Shown here: positions 36,801 through 47,880 of the stretch, piece by piece | How the letters are laid out: each line of letters begins with the position of its first letter | Numbering within the stretch: the stretch's first letter is position 1 | Assembly: GCA_963169105.1 (NCBI GenBank) | Contig: OY720637.1 | Location: forward strand, 55,016,964 to 55,080,963 | Reading direction: 5' to 3' | From: Ceriagrion tenellum | Lineage: Eukaryota > Arthropoda > Insecta > Odonata > Coenagrionidae | DNA: 64,000 nucleotides | Notes under the pieces: model-generated | Databases searched by the model: none | What the model was told of the DNA's origin: nothing | The model's input: only the letters and a program-made list of their open reading frames with translations | Position numbers and translations under genes: made by a program

Positions 36801-37639
36801 CCATTCTTAGACATGCTCTTTGAAGCTGTCACGTATTTGTCACAGCTGAAGGAGAGTGATTGAAAGAAGCTCTACTATATTTATATTTATTTTAGGTAAT
36901 CTAACCCGAGAGGTAGGCTTCCGTTGAGAAAAGTCTCTCGGCCCTCTTTATCTGCCACCTGCATCAATCACCTGTTCTGCATTCTCCTAATTTCTCCCTT
37001 CCGTTTCATCATCACCTCACCCAATATGCAGTGGACTTCTCTCTTGCACCTCTCCTTCCCTGCCATTGTACTTTGTCGTGAAAGAATCGACCCCTCCAAC
37101 ACCTTATGCCTATCCTTATGTTCTTTCTTAGGGTTCATCTTAATACGGCGCGCATCGCTACCGTTCATATCAGTTGTCAATTATTATCTCGGAGTAGTTA
37201 GCGCCTCTTTAGCTGACTATTTTCGTTTTACTATTTTTACTACCATCTCAATATTCCTTCAACGTATCTGCCACTACCAAAGTACGGTGAAACCTGCCTG
37301 CGCGACCACCCCCCTAAATCGGTTACCTCTCCTTAAGAGGCCTATTTTTTCGGGAACGGAATACATTTCCCATACATATAAGCAATGTAAACTGTCGCTC
37401 TCTTTAACGGTCACTTTCATAGGCGGACACTATCTCCTGGGTCCGGTGGTGGTCGCTTAATGCACGATTTACTGTAATTATAATTTTCTACCTGCTTCAG
37501 TTTGTGCCCATATATTTTAATGAGCAAATGATCGCAACCTAATGGGTACGTGACGAATCATTCCCAATTTTCATTTCGCGCCTATCTTCTGTGCATTAAT
37601 GAACGAATCACCGACACGAAACATATGCGATGCTAAAGA
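33865..37639. other. Unannotated DNA
   Basis: A long AT-rich stretch with no recognisable gene, RNA or repeat. Frames at 34037-34369 (minus), 36924-37460 (plus, 178 codons) and 36968-37180 (minus) lack motifs I can name. Confidence 0.4.
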
Positions 37640-38540
37640 GTGCGTTTCGGCCCAGCCAGCTCCTTTCACTATGTGTGCATGTTCCATCCACTAAGGTCAC
37701 AAAAACGGGGACAGAGATTTAAAGGTCCGCCCCGCTTTCAACCTGTCGGTCCCTTTTGTGGGACCAGCTGGAGCGCGGAAAGAGACCCCGGGGCCCGATA
37801 TCCAGACCACTACGAACGACACTAAAAACGAGACGCTATCTGCGTGTATCTCATCGATCTTCCTCTGGACCATTCCCTGCTCTTTCCTGGCCCTTACAGC
37901 CCCGACGAGTCTGCATATCCCTCTAATCCCTTGCAGCGCCTCGTCCTTATGGTCCCACTCCCTCATTTACCCCATACCGAAAGCCCAACCTCCTCGCTGC
38001 GTGAAGGAGGACCCTCTGCCACTATCCCCAGCCGTACACTTCTCCACCCCTCCTGCCCTATTCCGCTACTGCTACGCGGTATCCCCCACCCACAGTACTC
38101 TCTACCTTCCAGATTGCCCCCAAGCATGCCATATGCCGTGGGGAAGGTTAGAGGAGGGGGGGGGGTATGCGGTACGACCACCCTCCATGTTCGCAATCCA
38201 TTCAATGGCACGGAGCCATTCTTTTCTCTTTCTCCCTTTGCATTTTGTTTGAGAGGTGGAATGGTGGTGGGTTGAGGAGGGGGGGTCTGGTGGTGAAGTC
38301 CCTTTGTGGCTCGCGGACGGGCTGAATGAGCCAATAAGCCTCCTCCCCTGGTTCTACCCTTCCCCACCCGACTCGATTCACCATCGAGTCTCCTCTATTC
38401 CCCCGCTCTTGGACGCTCATTCTAGTAGACTCTGCTTTTGGTGCCCCCGTTGCTCGGAGAAACTTATGTGCACTTGCCGCTGAAAAAGGGGTGTGTGTGT
38501 TTTGTTCCTTCTAGGTGGTGGACGGCGCGTGGGTCGTGCG
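37640..38540. other. GC-rich low-complexity patch
   Basis: G-runs lie near 38154-38164 and 38274-38286 with CCCC-rich blocks between. Overlapping frames of 130-164 codons occur on both strands with proline, serine and glycine-rich translations and no family motif. It is one of several similar patches in the window. Confidence 0.4.
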
Positions 38541-40479
38541 GTTATTTAAAAGGAAACGGATTGTTGTGAGGTATTCAAGGGGGGCGTGGTACAGTCGCCG
38601 TAGCTGTAGTCACTAGTGCTGTCTACAGGCTAGGTTGGTGGATTCGGGTATGTGTATGTAGGAGGTCGGATTGACAGAATCCTGACGGAGATATTTTGTA
38701 AGTCTATAACAAGGGTCTGCCAGGGCATCGTTCGTTAACCTTTTTCCACCTCCAGACCGGCGAAAATAGGGGAATATTTTCGCGTATCGGCTGACGGCTA
38801 TCACAGAAACAATAATTAATGCAGTCATTTTTTCTGCATAGAAAATTTATGACACGAAGATATAGTTTTTAGTGAGTGCAAAAATGTCTTGTTCCTTTTT
38901 CTTTGAAAAGTAGATATACGTGGCTGTAGCGATGTTTTTTTTAAGACTTAGAGTCACACTTTCAGTCATTCTGTTTGTTTATATTGTTTTTATATCTGAA
39001 GTGGCTGAAATTTTTTTACATACATAGGAAGTGGAAATAAAAATAATCAACTTTGCGACAGCTCAATTAATACAATATGGATACCGGAAGGCGCAGCCTA
39101 CAATGTAACCTCTCCTGAATTCGTAGAGATTTTTCTCCAATCGTCTGGAAATATCCTATGACCGGCACTTATCTGCGGACTGCCGCGGCGGTTAAAGGTG
39201 GGGGTCGACGATTAAAATTCATGTATATACACCACCCTGTGAGACTTTGCAAAGGAGTGTTGGAACTCTAGCCCGGAAAAATTCTGAGAACAGTAGAAAG
39301 GATTTGCGAAAAAGAAAAAAAAAAGCAAAAATAGAATATTGCATTTTGTGATCAGGCTCTCTCCATGCAAGCTGTAGGAGCTATGTCAGAAAAATGGCTG
39401 TATCGAAACCTCCGTGAGCGGCTACGACAGAAGGAAGACAAAATGTATCGAAAATGGTCGCCCCTCACAAGCGGCATATACCACCTTTACTTCAATCACC
39501 GTAATGTCGGGACACGTTTCCCAAATACTTAGGAAATCAGACATTGGCATCCGTTTAAGAGCGCTAGCCTGGGTAAAACATTTTATTTTTGGCAAAGGAT
39601 CCACTTCCCTCCTTATTCACTGAAGAATGTACGATATACCGTATTCTTGCGGTCAGGTGACCATCGGCTCGGTGGCCATCAGACTAAAGGGACATCGGAG
39701 AGTCATAATTCTCGGAAATAAAAAGCAACCCGCCGTCACAGAACACCTTTCCATCGGACGTGCAGGTGTTATCATTTATACTATTTATCGTGGATAATTT
39801 CCAAGCTAAACCGTTACCACCAAAGATCGATACGTAAGTCTATTGAAATAGATAAAATATAGACAAACGCAAAACTTGATGAAACCATTCGATTAAGAGG
39901 CGTGTGGAAGACCAATGCCACGTCACTGATCAACGTTGCATTGTATTGATTATTTACGACTCATTCTTCCCACGATTAGATTGAAATAATATTACACCTC
40001 TCATGGTATATACCTACGTATATAATTGATTTTCGGTAGCGTAAATTTGTGGTTTAAATTCCGAAGGATAAAACTCATTAATTGTCCGCACTCTTTAAAT
40101 ATACCTGACGTGACCCATTAACATGTTTTACACAAGTTTTTGTCCACTGAAAATGATGTAGAACAAAGAAACCTGAACTTAACCTCTTGTATAATCGCCT
40201 TTAGCCATTTACACAAAACGACGCCTGATTCCTTTACTTTTGTTGGAGTTTCATAGTCGGCGAAATTAGGAACATTTTGAAGTACCTACTGGTGGAAAAT
40301 TTGTAACTTGTGTGCTGTGAGTCTTTTTTTCTCCTGTAACCCGCTTCAGAAAAACATGTTTTCGTGTACGCAATCCCTAATGGAGCGATCCTTGATGGCT
40401 AAAGAGACCCTAGCCCATCACTCGTAATGAGATCGGATCCGACCCTTCAAACTTGTCTGACCCTTTCATGTCGCATGAC
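38541..40479. other. Unannotated DNA
   Basis: No gene or repeat structure is recognised. Confidence 0.4.
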
Positions 40480-40760
40480 CGACCGACTCGTGCGGAAGAG
40501 CTAACTCCCGCCACGCGCCGGTCGTTCGTCATTTTCATCCGCGCCACGTGGCGTTCACACCAGCGCCGACGCGTGGCCGAAGCCGCCGCAGTCGCCTCGG
40601 CGAGTCCTTAGCGATGCTCAGCTACACCCACCTCGCGGCCATTTTGTCACCCCAATTGCACGCCTCTTGGCGTATCCGGCACGTGTGCTGATTATTGATA
40701 TTGCGTCGGGAGCGTGTCTTTTTTTGCGGCGATCAGAGACGAGAGCCACCTATAGTACAT
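40480..40760. other. CpG-dense segment
   Basis: CpG dinucleotides are dense here (for example 40500-40620), sharply unlike the surroundings. The exact 16-mer GTGGCGTTCACACCAG at 40548-40563 is shared with 11323-11338. It may be a promoter-type island or the remains of a DNA transposon; neither can be settled. Confidence 0.35.
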
Positions 40761-42140
40761 GGCGTAACTGAGCTGGCAATCTGAAAACGATCTCCTTTTC
40801 ATCATATTATGCTGGGAGGAAAATGCCTCTCTTGGTCAAAACAAGTTTGTTGTTGGTTCCCTGGAATTTAATGCGTTTGTGACTGAGTGTACTGTACTAT
40901 CTGTTACCAGCCATGGCCTTGTACTCTTGAACTTGCGAATGGGGAAAAGAGATCTTACATCATTGGAATTCACAGCCATTGCAGAGCATCGGTTAAGAAA
41001 ACCTCGGGAAACATTACGTTACTACTCTTGATATCTTCATTGTCCACTGCGCTATTCTTTAAGGCTGGCATCTAATTATTTTGAAGTTATTATTTGATAA
41101 CATTATAGTGTGCTATTGCATAACTTGTTCCCTTATTTTTAAAATTGAAGATAGAAAGGTATCTATGGTGCAGGGATATTATGGATTATGAAATTATTAA
41201 TGTTGTCTTCGTTTGTTTACTCTCAACCGGTAGCGATTTCTTTCATGCAAAACTGAGGCCAAAATCCATTACTTAAGGCGTCGGATGTCCATTTGCCGAA
41301 TGCTTTTCCCCACCCCAACGGGTGCTGGACTTTTGGCTCTGCTCATTCCTCCGAATTAGCAAATTGTTTTAGAAAGGGGAAACGTCAGTGGCCATAGAAT
41401 GCTCGTTAAGGAAGACGTTGATTTGAGATTCATTGACAAAACTGGATTTTTACTCAAGGAGCCTGATTCTATATGTGAGGAGCTTTGACTGTTTTAACCT
41501 TTTTTATGATTATTGGTCATAAATATTTATTGTGCACCTCAGGTTGGTGAATCGACATTAGGAACACAAACCATTTCGCCGTCGTAGCGTCGTATCTCTC
41601 GACGGAAGGCGAGGTAGGTTAGCGTACGGAAACTCAAGCATGCATCCAATGCTTTATTATCGCACCCGGAAGTGGCAATGCTACTTGGCGTGATATATAG
41701 TAAGCATAAACTGAAACAAATATAAGAAATTTTTAGGATAGAACTGATCTAACAGTTTTGGAAACGACTGAAAAAATTGTGTAACTCAAACTCGTGTTCC
41801 TCCGTTACATTTTTGTCGCTTTTGCAAAATATGTAAGAGTTATTTCAATGTTATGTTTACTTTGGTCTACTACTTATTCCGCTAGAATTGAAAATCTAAT
41901 GTATTCATATATGTATGGTATTCGGGCGTCGGCTGTGCACCGACTTTAGATGTTGCGAATGAGCCAATGTTAATAGTATTTTTTTGGATATTGTACTTCG
42001 AGTAGATAGATGTGTTAGTTTTGAGCCGTAGGGTGGACAATTTTTGGAATTTCACGTACAAAGTTGAAAGTGACCGAGATCTAGCAATACCTGATTTATT
42101 CATAGAGAATTAGAAGTCGAGCAAGAGTGAGATTGCCAGA
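40761..42140. other. Unannotated DNA
   Basis: No gene or repeat structure is recognised. Confidence 0.4.
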
Positions 42141-42310
42141 GCGTGGGTGGCGAAGTGGTTAGTGTGATTGCGCTGGAGCATGTGCATCGAGGGTTCGATC
42201 CCCACCCGATTGCCTTTGACTCTCAAGGTTAAGGACATGGGTTTAGCCTGGTTTTTTTAGTATTTCAAAGCTAAAGACTATGTGTTGTGAGTAGAATAAG
42301 AAGTCTAAAT
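42141..42310 (+). repeat. tRNA-derived SINE
   Basis: A box TGGCGAAGTGG (42148-42158) and B box GGTTCGATCCC (42192-42202) have tRNA-like spacing, and GTGGGT near the start faces CCACCC after the B box, as in an acceptor stem. A non-tRNA body follows, up to about 42310. It differs from the 20.0-20.5 kb SINE family. Confidence 0.65.
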
Positions 42311-43199
42311 GTGTTCAATTTTTAGGCAATTTGCAATCAGGTTATTCATAGGCGAAGAAGAAATGAAAATGGAAAATAATACGAACCTTTATTTGAGAGG
42401 AAAATAAAAACGCGGGATTAACTGTCCTCAAAATGGCAGCTTATGCTAGTTCATATGAATTGAGAATACATTTTACACCTAGACCCCAAGCATCAAATTT
42501 CTGACCCTTACGACTTGGAGTGGCTACACTCGCGTTAAATGGGATTGAAGGATCACATCTGTCCCATCCTTAAATCCTTTTAAGGTTCATGACTTGTCAC
42601 AATAACCTGACGAAAAATCCACGATAGAAACTGTGTATGAGTCTAAATCCTGATCGATTAAGTGAATAAATAAAAATGTTTTATATTCGGCGTGCGTGTT
42701 CGTCTTCCGGCGTGCCTTCCCACGGTCCCTGTACGGCGTGTGCCGCATACGTCCCCCACGTCGACTGCGCTTGATGCGTGACCAATCGAATTCCGATTGA
42801 CTCTTCCGAATCACCGTGAAGCGTGAACTATGGGAAGGAGCCGTGGGAACAAATCCCATCATCTAAGGTTAACGATCCCCTCCCGAAAGGAGTATCTACG
42901 TCTATATGTCACCGCGAGTATCCGTCTGCCACGCCCCATAGCATGTGGTAGACGCGTTACTAATTGGTCCACAATGACTTCGGTCTCGTTAACACTCCAC
43001 GCTTATCGACGCCTGCCATCTTGATTGATGTGAGACTGACATCTTCTTCCGAGGAATCCTTCCGACAGCGCCGCTATGATGAGATATATATTTCTATAAA
43101 ATATCTCTTCTTGCATGAGGGCTTCAAGACTGCCTTACCCACCTAATTTCGTTTAACAATATGCTGTTTTAGTGGAAGAGAGTGGAGAGAAACAGGAGA
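42311..43199. other. Unannotated DNA
   Basis: No gene or repeat is recognised. The 91-codon minus-strand frame at 42587-42862 has no motif. Confidence 0.4.
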
Positions 43200-43825
43200 A
43201 GCATTCTACATCTACATACTGCCATGCGAGCCGCCGCATGGCCGTGTGGTTGGGGGTGTTAGGACACCAGCCGTGTAAAGATGTTAGGGATAAGGTTTTG
43301 GAAGGTGAAATGGTGACATGTAGTATGGGAGTGCTTTTAGTGGAGCTCAGTTTTTATTGTGGTCGCTTATTGTTCGCGGAAAGAACGATTTTTTGTACCT
43401 ATCTGTTCGGTAAAGTATCTCTCTTATTTTATCGCTTCTGCCAGACAAAGATATATTGTGAGGCGTCATGGTAATCATCCCAATATCGCTACTAAAAACA
43501 CCAGTTCTGAATTTCTCAAGCCAACTATGCCAAGGGTGTAGCATTCGAGTCTCTAGAGGCTCCCATCTTAATCCCTCTAAAAGCTGTGAAACACTCTACG
43601 TTCGCTCGTAGCAGTTTTCAATGAATCGTTCAGACTTTCTTTGTATTTTATTAATTTTTTGGTTAAACCTTGCTGTCCAGGGTCCCAAATGCTATCGGCG
43701 TATTCGGGGTGTGGCCTAAATAGAGCGGAGTAGCATCTCTCTTTTACCCTTTCATCAGAGGACCTTTTGGATTGGGGCACAGTGAGAGAAGAGAAATGGT
43801 GGGAGGATAGAATATGCTTGGGCAC
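43200..43825 (-). mobile_element. CR1/Jockey-like LINE 3' end, decayed
   Basis: On the minus strand the reverse transcriptase C-terminus is clear. CYSALFRPHPEYADSIWDP (from about 43740) matches the RP.LEYAS..WDP motif, and about 250 bp downstream comes KIREILYRTDRYKKSFFPRTI. It ends with the TAGVLT.P...RPCGGSH tail and a TACATC microsatellite at about 43207-43218. Stops and frameshifts separate the blocks. The last part is homologous to 7690-7945, so this family has at least two copies here. Confidence 0.85.
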
Positions 43826-44019
43826 AAAGTAGACCCGGCCAGTGGCTGGAAACTGTCATAGCTGATGATGATGAAAATCTTGTTTTCAATTTACTTGAAC
43901 TTTCCCACTTCGTAATACATAACCTGTAATATGATTGTGCTCATAGATATAATTTTACAATTTGGCAGTTTTTATTTGCAATGGTAAAATTGTATACAGA
44001 GCTATCTGAAGCGGGGAGA

Positions 44020-44080
44020 AAGCAGGTGAGCGTGTGAAAGTTTTGACTATGCATTGCATCATCATCAGGTGAACCTGAAT
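44020..44080 (-). ncRNA. Hammerhead-like motif, degenerate
   Basis: The minus strand has CTGATGA (44068-44062), an ATGCA/TGCAT stem region and AAAAC (44044-44040) where GAAAC is expected. CAGGT upstream can pair ACCTG downstream (44023-44027) as helix I. One core base is lost, so it is probably inactive. Confidence 0.35.
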
Positions 44081-44648
44081 ATTTTGCACTGTATCGAAAC
44101 CATGACCGTAAGAAAACTTATAATTTTTTGGCATTGAATTTTATCGACCCTCACCATTTCCCCACATAATGATTCTTGCTTATCTTTGCTTTGCATATTT
44201 GACTATAGACTATTATGACATCCATCTCGTGGAAGGCATTCTTCCTCTTCTACGAGCTATTTTTTTCAAGTACGCCCTGACAATCTCTCTTTGTCCATTC
44301 AATTGGCATTTTCTTTCTCCTACACCTCTTTAGGATCAGTTGTCATCAATCCAAAGATTGCTTTGCAGAAGCTCTCTACTCCACTGTTATCTCTGTGAAT
44401 CGCTCCCTTATCTACCTACGAAGTTATTCAATTTGACGTCCTTAATGAGTTTCCTGATACGTTCCATTCTTGGTATTCCTCTGTAATTCTTTTCTCCTTC
44501 ATTTCTCCTTCAAATACAGTTCTCTTTTGGCTGTTAAACAGCAAAAAGGTGTCAAATAAGGATGTCTCTCCTTATTTTTGTGAGTTTTCATTGTACTTAA
44601 ACTTGACGACATCAGGCGTCACTTCGCAGAAAAATCTTATGTTAGCAT

Positions 44649-44875
44649 CCATATTGCAAAGAATGCTTAGTAATTTTCTATAATTATTTAATTCGTACAA
44701 CGCCTTTCATAGGTACTGCATTATCAGGTACAATTGTTTAGATAATAATAGTGTTTGTGTAATATATTATTTAAGAAATTGTACCTGGCGATTCAGCAAG
44801 GCTGTGAAATGCGTAGTACAAATTAAATAATTGTAGAAAAGTACAAAGTATTCTTTGCAATATGGATACTGATTT
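44649..44875. mobile_element. Foldback MITE, ~95-bp arms
   Basis: Inverted arms at about 44649-44742 and 44778-44875 share ATCCATATTGCAAAGAAT at the ends and AGGTACAATT at the inner side, with moderate divergence. The centre is AT-rich (about 35 nt). Part of its sequence recurs at 45498-45542. It lies inside the decayed LINE and is younger than it. No convincing target duplication was found. Confidence 0.78.
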
Positions 44876-45489
44876 ATTATACTTCTTTCTCACTGACTAC
44901 TTTTCTCACCATGCCTTTGAAGGACTTATTCATTTGTGACTCTCTCCATTCTTTGGATATTTCATTTTAAAATATATATCTTCTGTACTTCCTCTGTTTT
45001 CGAATTGGGTAAGTTTTCCTTTCATCTATTTTGTTCAAGACATCTTGAGTAATCCGTGGCTTCCGATTCTCTGTTTCATCTCCCCACTTTCTTTTCGTCT
45101 GCATTCTTCATTCCGTCTTTGATCTCTAGCTATTATCTTCGATTGGTCCTGAATCACTTCCATTCTCTTCAGCTGGGTCTAGAGTACTTTGAAGGGCCAT
45201 TTGGTTTTTTCCCTCAGTCTTTCCATCTGCCTAAAACTCTTTGTTTATATCTTTAGTTTTTCAAACTTAAGCTGACGTTTCATGATGACCAAATTATGGT
45301 CGCTGTCGATGTCCACCACGTCTTACAATCCTTTATCTGAATTTTAAATCGCTGTTTCCCTGAAACATAATCAATTTGAAATCTTTTTGCGTCTGCCATT
45401 TTCCACGTGTATCTTCTTCGCGGGTCGTTGCCAAACTATTCATGACGACAAGGCCATTTTGTACTCAGAACTCAATCTCTCTCCTCTAT

Positions 45490-45542
45490 CCTTTGTCTGT
45501 GAATTATATTATTTAAAAAAAAATTGTACCTGGCGATGCAGC
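45490..45542 (-). mobile_element. 53-bp insertion with 16-bp target duplication
   Basis: AATCTCTCTCCTCTAT occurs exactly at 45474-45489 and 45543-45558, directly flanking this segment. The inserted 53 bp is related to one inner part of the 44.65-44.88 kb foldback (TTGTACCTGGCGAT.CAGC and the preceding TATTATTTAA). Removing it restores a continuous LINE endonuclease reading between the GKGKEG and NGLVVMN blocks. A 16-bp duplication is long for a cut-and-paste element and would fit target-primed reverse transcription of a small RNA. Confidence 0.75.
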
Positions 45543-45710
45543 TAATCTCTCTCCTCTATATTTTGTTTTCCCAAAGCATAATTATCTTCTGTCTCACCTT
45601 CTTTGCCTTTCCCTACTACCACATTCGTGTCTCCAAGAGTAACGAAGTTTTCATTCCTTTCTCATTCGTACTAATTCGTCATATGTCAACGTCGTCATTT
45701 TCGTAATCTG

Positions 45711-46289
45711 ACGTGTTCTTATACTCTAAAACCATAACCTCACTTTATTTTTATAATCTAGCCATAATTATCCTTTCAATTCATTGAAGACAGCTTTTCT
45801 CTCGCTTACCGCTACTTTCTAAGAGGAATAGACCAAAACCTACGTTTCCATCCGTAAGTCTAGAGTAAGTTATCTGACGCTCCAGAAGTCCCTGGGGGTA
45901 AATTTTTCGTATGTCGTTTTAGTAGAACGACGAATATCTATTTGTCTTTAAACATACCATGTATGCAATGCATGCATTAAACTTTTTTTATCGTACTATT
46001 GAGCTTATTTAACAAGCCTATACTGACTTTTAATTTACCTATTTAAATGAATTAATTCTTGTTTTTTTTAAATAAATTGATCGCCACTTTGTAGGCTCAT
46101 TCTCGTATATGTATATGCTTTGAAGGACGTTGAAAATCTATTGTTCAATAAATTTTCTAATTTTAACACGTATACGGATGCTATCAATAAAACTACATTT
46201 TTCTTAAGATTAAACCTTTCTTACTTAGCCATTGTTTCTCTGGTCGTTTAAAATTGACCACAGGATTCCAGGCTAAATTTTCGTGGGTA
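45711..46289. other. Unannotated AT-rich DNA
   Basis: No gene or repeat structure is recognised. Confidence 0.4.
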
Positions 46290-47150
46290 TATTTTGAATA
46301 ACGAGGAGGATCTGTTGGCTCTCATCGACGTTTGGGTTCATGACATACTACGTCCAAATGATTCGAGGGTGAGTGTGGGTGGCTGGATGGGCTGCGCAGA
46401 AACGCTCAGTCGTTTATTCCCATCTTTGCGGCTCCGTCCCTTCCACGACCGCACACATATACATGCATATGTGCGGGTGTGTGTTTAAATGTCGGCCAAT
46501 ACGTTCCTCGTCGCAAACCCCTTTTTCCGCACATCTCCCAAACGTGGCCGACTCCTCGCAGCTTCGCGAAAGAGGGACGTATGCGCCAACAGATGTGCTC
46601 CCTCATCTCTCTCGGGTCTGGACCAGAATGGGACCAGTCATCATCAATCCGTCTCCAACCCTCCTTCCCCCCAGTCCCTCCTGTGCCTTCCCCATCCCAT
46701 TCTTCCCTTCATCCCTTAAACGGATCCCACCCCACTCAAATCACCTTCCACTCCCCTCCCCCCTCTGGCCTCCGTCCCATTTGTCCCGCGGGAGGAGTTT
46801 CGGTGGGGTTGGGTGATGGGGGAATGGTTCGGGGCTGCTGGACTCTTTCGATGAGCCCGTCCGATTGTCCGTGGAGAGACGGAAGGTTTTTAAGGGTGCA
46901 GGGTGTGTATGGAGGGGTACGCAGGAGAGGGTCTTCTCAGTGGAATGAGGGACTTTTCTGTTAAAAACCCCATAAACGTCGGGCACGTATGGAAGGCGTA
47001 TTCAGTCGACCGCGTTTTGCGGTCGGTGCCGTCGCCGAGTCCTTTGAGATCCAAATCGAGCGGGGAAACGAATTGCCGCTCGGGAGAGCGTCCATTGGAA
47101 TGGTTTGATACCTCAACTGCCTCACCCAAGTCGTTATACTGATATATTTA
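46290..47150. other. GC-rich patch
   Basis: Pyrimidine-rich and GC-rich, with overlapping frames up to 161 codons on both strands and no family motif. AT-rich DNA flanks it sharply on both sides. Confidence 0.4.
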
Positions 47151-47319
47151 TTATTTTTCATGCGACGGAGTCGGAAGAATTATGCGAGCAGAAGGAAGTT
47201 TAAATGTCCGTTATCGCGGAAGAGGAAGGGAGAAAGTGCGATTTTTGGAGGACATTTTTGTGGTGACAGATAGTTTGGTATACCTTAACAGGTAGTTCGT
47301 AAGAGATATTACTACATAT

Positions 47320-47370
47320 AAGGCGTTGTAGTTTTGCAATTTGCTGGTGTAATGTCACAATCATCAGAGA
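47320..47370 (-). repeat. Possible hammerhead-like fragment, weak
   Basis: The minus strand has CTGATGA (47367-47361), TTGTG facing CACCA, and later GCAAAAC. The spacing to the AAAC block is longer than in the other sites and GAAA is absent. Listed only because the CTGATGA block recurs in the same kind of context. Confidence 0.2.
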
Positions 47371-47554
47371 ATTGGGGTACGCGTCGGCAGATTTCGAGTT
47401 ACAAACCAATTGATGCCTTTTGTATGTCTACAGTAAAACAAGTTCCCCATATCGTAATTTTAAGGCTTGGTGAGACAGAATAGAAAAAAGAAAGACTCTT
47501 ACCTATCAAGCAACGCAACTGCTCGGCTAATTTCCCGTACCGCCTGCTGTTCAT

Positions 47555-47880
47555 CTGTTTTAGCGAGTATAAGGTTTTGCCAGTGTCTTGTGTTTATATA
47601 TTTTCATTTTCTTGTACATTCAAAAATAAATATCTCTAATTATGTAAGTAACAGTGATGTTCACAACTATTCAACGAGGCAGAATGATCAGCTGCATGTT
47701 TCATATGTACGCACAATGAGTGTAGGTGCTGGTCTGAATTTTATGGGCCTTCAATTTTATAACAATTATCCAGCCGAGCTTAAGACTCACAAAAGTTTGG
47801 CTGCATTTAGAGCCAATATGTTGAGATACATAAAATATAACCTGTTTTATTACATTTCTGAATTTAGAAATAATGCCTGA
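47555..47880 (+). mobile_element. LINE 3' end (Jockey/CR1-like)
   Basis: The plus strand encodes YKVLPVSCVYIFSF, then after one frameshift NSDVHNYSTRQNDQLHV, FMGLQFYNNYPAELK and a FYYISEF ending with a stop at 47880. This is the typical C-terminus of a non-LTR reverse transcriptase (HNYNTR, YMGIK.YN.LP, FYS..EF). Only the 3' end is present. Confidence 0.82.

Larger units (their letters stand above)
44200..45710 (-). mobile_element. LINE endonuclease region, decayed, with nested insertions
   Basis: The minus strand carries endonuclease-domain landmarks in order: GDTNVVVGKGKEG (about 45640), NGLVVMNSLA (about 45450), RYTWKMAD..KRFQIDYVSGKQRF (about 45400) and DVVDIDSDHNLVIMK (about 45310). These are the conserved pieces of the apurinic-type endonuclease of RTE/Jockey-like elements, including the catalytic SDH. 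Further decayed sequence continues to about 44200 (RGIPRMERIRKLIKDVK near 44460). Stops and frameshifts are frequent. Two later insertions lie inside, at 45490-45542 and 44649-44875. Confidence 0.78.
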
